DNA of 15,612 bases, taken from positions 1-15,612 of the forward strand of contig DAOTVS010000333.1 in the NCBI GenBank assembly GCA_034436375.1. Direction: 5' to 3'. Origin of the DNA: DAOTVS01 sp034436375 (lineage in GTDB: Bacteria > Chloroflexota > Anaerolineae > SpSt-313). Below, in pieces: positions 6,902-12,401 of this stretch. The translations under genes were made by a program, and so were the position numbers. Position 1 is the first letter of the stretch, and every line of letters begins with the position of its first letter. The notes beneath the pieces are model-generated. The model ran no database searches. It was not told the origin of the DNA and was given only the letters and a program-made list of their open reading frames with translations.

Positions 6902-7395
6902 GGTTCCTCCTCCTATGACTCCTCATCGATTGCCACCAAACCTGGCGGCCCATTCTCACGACGCTGCCTCGAGATGCATGAAGCCTGAACTGTTTGCCCA
7001 CCCCGCGCCAGCATCTTTCGTTCCCTGAGGTCGCCGCGGGGAGCCAGCTCTAGCCCAGCCTGGCAGGCAGCGCGAAGCGAGCCTGCGCCGCGACAGCATG
7101 GCAGGGCCGGTAAACGCTCCGCACAGGGCTGCTTTCACTGACGGGGAACGAAAGGGGCGACACCTGGAGGTCGTGGACCCGAATTCCGGTGGCCGGCAGT
7201 GGCATGCGAGATTGGGCGATGTACCTCTGACAGACTATCCAAGAAGCAGCAGAAGCAACTCTCCCGGCCTGCCCTGAATGAGTGAAGGGCTGCCCCGAAG
7301 ATCCTCGGACACAACCATCCCGCGACCGCGGAAGCCCGAGCTGCTCAATCCAGGATAATCCAAGTCCGAATTGTGCAGATTATCACAAATTGCTC
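6902..7395 (-). promoter_or_regulatory. long, dyad-rich 5' leader of the dehydrogenase-larA operon
   Basis: If transcription starts from the minus-strand promoter at 7403-7431, about 495 nt precede the start codon at 6901. The stretch is GC-rich and full of inverted repeats. A hairpin with GCAGGC/GCCTGC arms and an inner CGC-GAA-GCG lies at 7063-7086. An 11-bp pair joins 7015-7025 with 7144-7154, and a 6-bp pair joins 7030-7035 with 7156-7161. A small hairpin built on ACCT-GG-AGGT sits near 7163-7172. I compared it by eye with signature motifs of RNase P RNA, tmRNA, SRP RNA, T-box, TPP, FMN and cobalamin riboswitches and found no match. It may be an undescribed regulatory RNA or simply decayed sequence. 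Confidence 0.35.
7235..7318 (-). CDS. possible leader peptide ending in a leucine run
   Basis: Within the predicted leader, an ATG at 7318 opens 27 codons whose end is R-P-G-E followed by six consecutive Leu codons, Gly and TAG. Runs of one amino acid near the end of a short leader ORF are typical of ribosome-mediated attenuation, and leucine runs are known from leu leaders. Against this, no good Shine-Dalgarno sequence precedes the ATG, the frame is open further upstream (to 7555), and the downstream genes are not leucine biosynthesis genes. I list it only as a candidate. Confidence 0.15.
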   Translation of the reverse strand: MVVSEDLRGSPSLIQGRPGELLLLLLG

Positions 7396-7427
7396 TTTGG
7401 TAAGAATAGGCAGACTGGCAATTTGTG
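7384..7427. promoter_or_regulatory. 10-bp inverted repeat straddling the minus-strand promoter (operator candidate)
   Basis: CACAAATTGC at 7384-7393 is the exact reverse complement of GCAATTTGTG at 7418-7427, with a 24-bp spacer. One arm touches the -35 region and the other covers the expected start site, so the dyad is centred on the -10 hexamer at 7403-7408. A third related half-site, AATTGTG, lies at 7369-7375. The arrangement fits repressor binding to two half-sites; the regulator is unknown and not in the window. Confidence 0.5.
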
Positions 7428-7431
7428 TCAA
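7403..7431 (-). promoter_or_regulatory. promoter of the alcohol dehydrogenase-larA operon
   Basis: Read on the minus strand, TTGACA (7431-7426) and TATTCT (7408-7403) are separated by exactly 17 bp. Transcription would begin near 7396 and run leftwards to the dehydrogenase start at 6901. The stretch 7432-7611 between this and the next promoter holds no recognisable gene. Confidence 0.6.
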
Positions 7432-7611
7432 AAGAGGCCTGCGAGAGGGTGGACGTCACCGCAGAGGAGGGCAAAGGCAAGACGCTGCAGCAAGTGGTTA
7501 TTCCCGATCGATACATCATGGGAACACACACCTGATCACTCTTCTTTGGCCTCATTACTTATGCAGGCGACAGCAGAGGAAATCAACCCACAGATGCTGG
7601 TTTTTCTGATT

Positions 7612-7640
7612 TTGCAGCCACTACACTCCCATAGTATAAT
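7612..7640 (+). promoter_or_regulatory. promoter of the lipoprotein gene
   Basis: TTGCAG at 7612-7617 and a perfect TATAAT at 7635-7640 lie 17 bp apart. The start site would be near 7647 and the leader about 93 nt, ending in a GAGAGGA ribosome-binding site before the ATG at 7740. Confidence 0.7.
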
Positions 7641-7739
7641 CGGTACGTGCACAAGGCCTTTTGCTCCGGCAAGCGGGCAGAGGCGCCCGTCTGGGGCCGC
7701 CTCACAGAACCAAAATGTGCCTACAGAGAGGATGCCATC

Positions 7740-8621
7740 ATGTGCAAGACACGGATCGGGTTTCAGTTGCTTTTGGGCTTGCTGCTTGCGCTGAGCATGG
7801 CCCTGGCGGGCTGCGGCGGGAACAAGCCGGCCCCGGCTGCCGAGAGCAACAACACTGAGTCGTCCAGTTCTGCGGCTGAGCCGACGGCGACCCTGGAGGT
7901 TGCTGCTGAGCCCACAGCGGCGCCAGAGGCTGCTGCAGAGCCTACCGAGGCGACGACGGCTGGCGACAATTCTGCGGATTCGGGAGAGATCACCGACGCG
8001 CTCAACAGCCTGATCAAGCTGGCTCCGCTGCACATGACCTCCAGCTTTGAGTCCAAGGAGAGCGACCAGGTTTCATCGGCCGGGCGAGTGGAGTCGGATG
8101 TGGATGCCAAGGGGAACCAGCATACCATTATCTACGATAAGGACAACAATCAGACCGAGCTGTACATCGTCGACAAGAAGATGTACTTGCGGACGGATGC
8201 CAACTCGGACCAGTACGTGGCGGTTGATTTCCAGGAGGATAACAGCAGCAGCTTTGCTTTCCTCGCCATGTACGGCGGCGCCTATCTGCTGGGCTTTAAC
8301 GATATGCAAGACGCCAAGAAGGTCGGCAGCGAGAAGATCAATGGCTTCCAATGCGACAAGTATGAGATGAAGATGAGCCTGGCGAGCCTGGGCGTCGCGG
8401 GTGTGGCCGCCGATGCCAGTGGCGCTGACTTTAACTACCAGGGCAATGCCTGGATCGAGCCCAAGGCCAAGGCCCTGATTAAGGCCCATGTTGACTGGAC
8501 CTCCAAGGCGGCAGATTCCGGCACCGTCGAGACTTTCCAGTCCGATTTCGAGGCCAAGCCTGGCACGGTGCAGGAGATCACGGCGCCTCAGAATGTCCTG
8601 ACAATGGACACCAATCAGTAG
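7740..8621 (+). CDS. secreted lipoprotein, LppX/LolA-like fold suspected
   Basis: The 293-residue precursor has a short basic N-terminus, a leucine-rich hydrophobic core and the lipobox L-A-G-C with Cys25, so it should be cleaved by signal peptidase II and anchored outside the membrane. Residues 28-80 are a low-complexity linker rich in Ala, Glu, Pro, Ser and Thr with three A-E-P-T copies. From about residue 85 there is a compact domain with alternating beta-strand-like stretches (I-I-Y-D-K-D, T-E-L-Y-I-V-D-K-K-M-Y-L-R, G-F-Q-C-D-K-Y-E-M-K), reminiscent of LppX/LolA-type or DUF4412-like lipid-binding lipoproteins. That resemblance is by eye only. ATG at 7740 is chosen because the signal peptide begins there and GAGAGGA precedes it. 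The gene stands alone between a promoter and a terminator. Confidence 0.8.
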   Translation: MCKTRIGFQLLLGLLLALSMALAGCGGNKPAPAAESNNTESSSSAAEPTATLEVAAEPTAAPEAAAEPTEATTAGDNSADSGEITDALNSLIKLAPLHMTSSFESKESDQVSSAGRVESDVDAKGNQHTIIYDKDNNQTELYIVDKKMYLRTDANSDQYVAVDFQEDNSSSFAFLAMYGGAYLLGFNDMQDAKKVGSEKINGFQCDKYEMKMSLASLGVAGVAADASGADFNYQGNAWIEPKAKALIKAHVDWTSKAADSGTVETFQSDFEAKPGTVQEITAPQNVLTMDTNQ

Positions 8622-8633
8622 CCCTTCTTTCGG

Positions 8634-8672
8634 CAAGTCCCCGGCACACGAAAGTGGCCGGGGGCTTGTTTT
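8634..8672 (+). terminator. intrinsic terminator after the lipoprotein gene
   Basis: CAAGTCCCCGGCAC and GTGGCCGGGGGCTTG form a strong GC-rich stem with a small loop, closed by CAAG/CTTG and followed by TTTT. It begins 12 nt after the TAG stop. Confidence 0.9.
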
Positions 8673-8867
8673 ATGCGGTATGAAGCACACTGTGCTATCT
8701 GTGGGAATGCCTGGAGTTGCCTATTACGGTCGCTGGCAGCCGCATTACAGTGTTTTCCACCAGATGCACATTCCCCGTTCCACAAACCGCCCAAATATAC
8801 TCCTTTGGCGACAATTGGCAAAAAGGGCATGAGGGCGTGCCGGCATAGGCGTTAGCCCTGACAGGCT

Positions 8868-8896
8868 TTGCTTTGCCGGGCAGGTCGGCGTAAAAT
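8868..8896 (+). promoter_or_regulatory. promoter of nadE
   Basis: TTGCTT at 8868-8873 and TAAAAT at 8891-8896 have a 17-bp spacer; the start site would be near 8903. The stretch 8673-8867 upstream of it shows no convincing gene; a 60-codon frame at 8673-8855 lacks a ribosome-binding site because the preceding terminator occupies that place. Confidence 0.5.
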
Positions 8897-8977
8897 ACCC
8901 GCTACTGCCTGCCCTGCCCGCGGGCGGCGGCCGAGTTGGCCGGCGCGGAGGCAGGAGACAACCCAAGGGACCCGAAC

Positions 8978-10972
8978 ATGATGGAAAATGAATTTCCTCC
9001 AGCCGCGATGGGTTTTCTGCGCGTCGCCGCCGTTTCACCCGAGTTGCGCGTGGCCGATGTGCGCACCAATACACGTTTTATCGTCGAGGCCATGGAGCAG
9101 GCCGCTGCCAGCGGCTGCCGGTTGGTGGTATTCCCCGAGCTGGGTATCACCGGTTATACGTGCGCCGACCTCTTCTACCAGGCGTTGTTGCTGCAGCAGG
9201 CCAGCGGGGCATTGCTGGAGCTTGCCGAGGCGGCCGGGCGCTGTGGGGTCATGGCGCTGGTGGGCTTGCCGCTGCGGGTGGATGGACGGCTCTATAATTG
9301 CGCGGCCCTCGTTGCCGGCGGCCGCGTGCTCGGCATCGTGCCCAAGACTTTCCTGCCGGCCAGCAATGAGTTCTATGAAGACCGCTGGTTCAACCCGGGC
9401 GACAGCGCACCCGTGCAGGCGGTGGAGATCGGCGGGGCGACGATCCCCTTTGGCACAGACCTTCTCTTTGTTGTGGAAGACATGGCCGATTGTTGCATCG
9501 GCGTCGAGATCTGCGAGGATCTGTGGTCGGTCGAGCCCCCCTCGGGTGAGATGGCCCGCGCTGGGGCCACGCTCCTTCTGAACCCCTCAGCCAGCGATGA
9601 GATCCTGGGCAAGGCCGATTACCGGCGCGACTTGGTGCGGCAACAGTCGGCGCGCTGCCTGGCTGCTTATATCTATGCCGGTTCCGGGCCGGGCGAGTCG
9701 ACGACCGACCTCGTCTTCCCCGGGCACTCACTGATTGCGGAGAACGGGGTATTGCTCGCCGAGACGGAGCGTTTCCAGTTCAAGACCCACATGGCCGTGG
9801 CCGACATTGACCTGCAGCGCCTGGCCCACGAGCGCATCCGGAGCGCCAGTTTCGGCGCAGCGACCAGCCGGCGGTCGCATCGTATCGTGTCCGCTCCTCT
9901 CCCTACCCCCCACCGTCCCCCCCGCGGGGGGGATGAGAGAGAATCGCTGCTGCGCCCCCTCTCGCCCACGCCCTTTGTGCCGGCGGACCCGGCGCAGCGG
10001 GCCCGGCACTGCCGCGAGATCTTTGCCATCCAGTCCACGGGGCTGGCCAAGCGCCTGCGGCACACCGGGCTGAAAAAGGTCACGGTGGCGCTATCGGGCG
10101 GCCTCGATTCCACCCTGGCGCTCCTGGTGATCGTCAAATCCTTCGATATTCTGGGCCTCGACCGGCGCGGCATTGTCGCAGTGACGATGCCCGGCTTTGG
10201 CACTACAGTACGCACGCGCACAAACGCCGAGCGTCTGGCGGAGCTGTTAGGCACCTCGTTGCGGCGCATCCCCATCATCGACTCCGTGCGGCAGCATTTC
10301 AAGGATATCGGGCACGATGAGAGGGTGTACGATGTGACCTATGAGAACGCCCAGGCGCGTGAGCGAACGCAGATTGTGATGGATATCGCCAACGAGATCA
10401 ACGGCCTGCAGATCGGCACGGGCGATCTTTCAGAGTTGGCCCTGGGCTGGTGTACCTACAATGGCGACCAGATGTCGATGTATGGCGTCAACGCCGGCGT
10501 GCCCAAGACCCTGGTGCGCTATCTTGTGGAGTGGGCGGCCGAGGCCGAATTTACGGGTGAGGCGTCGGCGGTCTTGCGCGATATCTGCGCCACACCCATC
10601 ACGCCCGAGCTGCTGCCGCTGGGGGCGCAGGGGGCGCTGGAGCAAAAGACGGAAGAGACCATCGGCCCCTACGAACTGCACGATTTCTTCCTCTTTTATA
10701 CGGTGCGCTACCCCTACACTCCGCGCAAGGTCTTTTTCCTGGCCCGGTTGGCCTTTGGCGAGCGCTATACCCCGCAGCAGATCCTGCGCTGGCTGCACGT
10801 CTTCTACAAGCGCTTTTTCTCGCAGCAATTCAAGCGCTCGGCCATGCCCGATGGGCCCAAGGTGGGATCGGTGGCGCTGTCGCCACGGGGAGATTGGCGC
10901 ATGCCTTCGGATGCCTCCAGCGCCCTTTGGGCGGCAGAAGTGGAGGCTATGCAGCGGGAGCTGGCCGAATAG
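8978..10972 (+). CDS. nadE: glutamine-dependent NAD+ synthetase
   Basis: It makes NAD+ from deamido-NAD+, ATP and glutamine, the last step of NAD synthesis. The N-terminal nitrilase-type glutaminase domain (about 12-285) has a complete triad: Glu54 in F-P-E-L, Lys123 in V-P-K-T and Cys179 in E-I-C-E-D. The C-terminal synthetase domain (about 345-664) has the pyrophosphate-loop S-G-G-L-D-S at 373-378 and later G-T-G-D-L-S-E. The 664-residue length matches the long two-domain class. I chose ATG 8978 because AAGGGA ends seven bases before it; ATG 8981 and 9008 are alternatives, and the frame is open back to a TTG at 8936. The interdomain linker (about 302-332) is Pro/Arg-rich and coincides with a C/G-rich palindromic DNA element. 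The gene faces the minus-strand ferritin-like gene convergently. Confidence 0.95.
   Translation: MMENEFPPAAMGFLRVAAVSPELRVADVRTNTRFIVEAMEQAAASGCRLVVFPELGITGYTCADLFYQALLLQQASGALLELAEAAGRCGVMALVGLPLRVDGRLYNCAALVAGGRVLGIVPKTFLPASNEFYEDRWFNPGDSAPVQAVEIGGATIPFGTDLLFVVEDMADCCIGVEICEDLWSVEPPSGEMARAGATLLLNPSASDEILGKADYRRDLVRQQSARCLAAYIYAGSGPGESTTDLVFPGHSLIAENGVLLAETERFQFKTHMAVADIDLQRLAHERIRSASFGAATSRRSHRIVSAPLPTPHRPPRGGDERESLLRPLSPTPFVPADPAQRARHCREIFAIQSTGLAKRLRHTGLKKVTVALSGGLDSTLALLVIVKSFDILGLDRRGIVAVTMPGFGTTVRTRTNAERLAELLGTSLRRIPIIDSVRQHFKDIGHDERVYDVTYENAQARERTQIVMDIANEINGLQIGTGDLSELALGWCTYNGDQMSMYGVNAGVPKTLVRYLVEWAAEAEFTGEASAVLRDICATPITPELLPLGAQGALEQKTEETIGPYELHDFFLFYTVRYPYTPRKVFFLARLAFGERYTPQQILRWLHVFYKRFFSQQFKRSAMPDGPKVGSVALSPRGDWRMPSDASSALWAAEVEAMQRELAE
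9897..9942. repeat. C-rich/G-rich palindromic element inside nadE
   Basis: CTCTCCC...CCCCCCGCGGGGGG...GAGAGA forms an imperfect palindrome and encodes P-L-P-T-P-H-R-P-P-R-G-G-D-E-R-E in the interdomain linker. In style it resembles the intergenic element at 12192-12232. It may be a repeat that inserted in frame, in a place where the protein tolerates it. Confidence 0.45.
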
Positions 10973-10990
10973 AAACGGTTTGCTGCTCCG

Positions 10991-11030
10991 GGCGCCAGGA
11001 GGGCTACTGGCCCGGGCCATGCCTGGCGCC
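10991..11030. terminator. hairpin between convergent genes, possible bidirectional terminator
   Basis: GGCGCCAGG at 10991-10999 pairs exactly with CCTGGCGCC at 11022-11030. The hairpin fills the 66-bp gap between the nadE stop and the stop of the convergent ferritin-like gene. Neither side has a T-tract, so termination efficiency is uncertain. Confidence 0.45.
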
Positions 11031-11038
11031 TGGGGCTC

Positions 11039-11581
11039 TCAATGGCCCGTCATGACCTTCGTTACATAGCGGTGCAGCATGCTGTTGTTCCAGTTCAGGT
11101 GTTGATGCTTATCGCGCTCGACGGTTGCTGCTGCTTCGTGCAGAATCCGTGTCAGTGAGGGGTCTTTAGTCTGCGAGGCGACGCTTTCGACGCCTCGCCA
11201 ATAGCCGATGGAAACCTGGTCCAGCGCGACCAGATTGCTCAGGCGTAGAAGATCGGCTTGCTCGCCCTGGATACCCAGGCTCAGCATTGTTTGTGTGCAG
11301 CGCTCTACTTCGAGGGCAGCCGGGCTGCGGTAGCCGGCGTCGCCCTGGAGGGCGGCAATGACCCCCTCGGTTACCTGCACGTGCACTTGCGCCTTTTCGC
11401 CGAAGGTTCTCCACTGCCTCTGCAAGGTTGTGTCCAACGTATCTGCACTACAATGGCGGTACATCTCGGCAGTGCCGCGCTCGTGAGCCATGATGATGCT
11501 GATGCCTTCCAGCATAGACTGGATGTTAGCTGTCTTGGCCTGGGGCGTTCCAACGATATCGCCCAGCCCGATTCTGCCCAT
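11039..11581 (-). CDS. ferritin-like (four-helix) domain protein, function unknown
   Basis: The 180-residue protein is predicted by eye to be almost all helical. Four helices can be outlined at about 18-45, 52-80, 107-140 and 141-175. Possible metal ligands are Glu34 with Tyr41 (E-x6-Y), Glu62, Asp121 with Tyr127, Glu149, Glu155 and His159, a spacing that recalls ferritin-like or rubrerythrin-like di-iron proteins, but the classical E-x-x-H motifs are not exact. It may be a divergent di-iron or purely structural member. AGGAGG precedes the ATG at 11581 with about 7-nt spacing. It lies 104 bp behind a single-domain response regulator on the same strand, and the two probably share the promoter at 12088-12116. 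There is no signal peptide, so it is cytoplasmic. Confidence 0.6.
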   Translation of the reverse strand: MGRIGLGDIVGTPQAKTANIQSMLEGISIIMAHERGTAEMYRHCSADTLDTTLQRQWRTFGEKAQVHVQVTEGVIAALQGDAGYRSPAALEVERCTQTMLSLGIQGEQADLLRLSNLVALDQVSIGYWRGVESVASQTKDPSLTRILHEAAATVERDKHQHLNWNNSMLHRYVTKVMTGH

Positions 11582-11595
11582 CGCTTTCCTCCTGC

Positions 11596-11607
11596 CGTGC
11601 CGGCACG
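11596..11607. repeat. 12-bp palindrome before the ferritin-like gene
   Basis: CGTGCCGGCACG is perfectly self-complementary and lies just upstream of the AGGAGG of the gene starting at 11581. It could be a protein-binding site or a small RNA hairpin affecting translation. A second small hairpin, CCGCT-TGA-GCGG, lies beside it on the same leader. Confidence 0.4.
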
Positions 11608-11685
11608 CGGCTCATGGCCGCTCAAGCGGCGCTGCAACCCAGCAAAAACCGTACCGGGCAGCCAAAGCCGGCGCGATGGGCAGCG

Positions 11686-12051
11686 TCAGGGGGGCTCTTC
11701 CCCCTGCTCATAGCGCCTTACGAGCGCGAGCAGGCAATCCAGGTCGTAGGGTTTGGTGAGCCATCCGTCCGCCTCGATGATGCTGGCCATCGTATCCGCT
11801 TCGCCCGTCGCCGTCACGGCGATGATTGGCGCATGGGGGCCGGGCTGCGCGCGGTAGGTCCGGGTGAACTCGCGGCCATCCATGACGGGCATGCGCAGGT
11901 CGACCAGGATCAGGTCGGGGGGAGACTGGGCAGCCGACTGGAGCGCGCAGGCTCCATCGCACGCCGTCGTCACCTCATAGCCCTCGCCGATCAGCAACTC
12001 GCGTACGAGCGCCAGGATTCGCGGGTCATCGTCTACCACGAGGATGCGCAT
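11686..12051 (-). CDS. single-domain response regulator (CheY-like receiver)
   Basis: The 121-residue protein is a receiver domain with no output domain. The acidic pocket is D-D-D at 7-9, the phospho-acceptor is Asp51 in L-V-D-L-R-M-P-V-M-D-G, the switch Thr is Thr80 in A-V-T-A-T and the conserved Lys is Lys100 in L-T-K-P. All are intact, so it should accept phosphate from a histidine kinase; no kinase gene is in the window. The alpha4 region reads E-A-D-G-W-L rather than the usual G-A-D-G-[YF]-L. Translation starts at ATG 12051, with AAGGATGA upstream. It is the first gene of a probable two-gene operon with the ferritin-like gene. Confidence 0.9.
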   Translation of the reverse strand: MRILVVDDDPRILALVRELLIGEGYEVTTACDGACALQSAAQSPPDLILVDLRMPVMDGREFTRTYRAQPGPHAPIIAVTATGEADTMASIIEADGWLTKPYDLDCLLALVRRYEQGEEPP

Positions 12052-12087
12052 CGCTGTTGTTCATCCTTCTGCTATGCATATGTTCTT

Positions 12088-12116
12088 ATTTTACAACATT
12101 CCCTGTCAGTATCCAA
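12088..12116 (-). promoter_or_regulatory. promoter of the response-regulator operon
   Basis: On the minus strand TTGGAT (12116-12111) and TAAAAT (12093-12088) have a 17-bp spacer. The start site would be near 12081, about 30 nt before the start codon at 12051. The AT-rich patch stands out from the GC-rich surroundings. Confidence 0.55.
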
Positions 12117-12191
12117 GTGATTTCTCGGCCGCGGGTGCAGTCCAATCTGGGGGCGAATGCGTATACCCCGGGCCATGTCGTGCGTCTCTTG

Positions 12192-12232
12192 CCCCCACCC
12201 CTTACCGCTCTGGCGGGAAGGGGGTAGGGGGG
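12192..12232. repeat. intergenic C-rich/G-rich hairpin element
   Basis: A C-rich arm (CCCCCACCCCTT) and a G-rich arm (AAGGGGGTAGGGGGG) flank a short CCG...CGG centre, giving an imperfect stem. Such elements resemble REP-type palindromes seen in many GC-rich bacteria. It lies in the 350-bp gap between the divergent response regulator and peptidase genes; I see no gene or clear promoter in the remainder of that gap. Confidence 0.5.
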
Positions 12233-12401
12233 ATGGGCATCGCGCCGCGGCTGAGCGACAGCCTCCGATCTGCCCCTAGATTGAGCTACGCCCCGTGATT
12301 CCCCGGAACAGCACGAATCCCCGCGCAGCGAAGGGGAGCGACGCGAATGGCTGACCTATGAGCAGGCAAGATCGCGTTTCTTCTACTGCTGGGGAGAGGC
12401 C

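Noticed and set aside
5789..6988. 399-codon open frame on the plus strand opposite the iron alcohol dehydrogenase
   Set aside because: It mirrors the dehydrogenase codon by codon and has no family motif or ribosome-binding site.
6950..7300. A known structured RNA (RNase P, tmRNA, SRP, T-box, cobalamin, FMN or TPP element)
   Set aside because: I looked for their signature sequences on both strands and none is present; GCCACTG-like and GGTAAAC-like fragments occur but without the rest of the motifs.
7282..7794. 170-codon plus-strand frame across the region before the lipoprotein
   Set aside because: It overlaps the lipoprotein start out of frame, runs through both promoters and has no domain-like pattern or ribosome-binding site.
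8673..8855. 60-codon plus-strand frame with several Cys residues after the lipoprotein terminator
   Set aside because: Its start sits directly behind the terminator T-tract with no ribosome-binding site, and the Cys spacing does not form a clear zinc motif.
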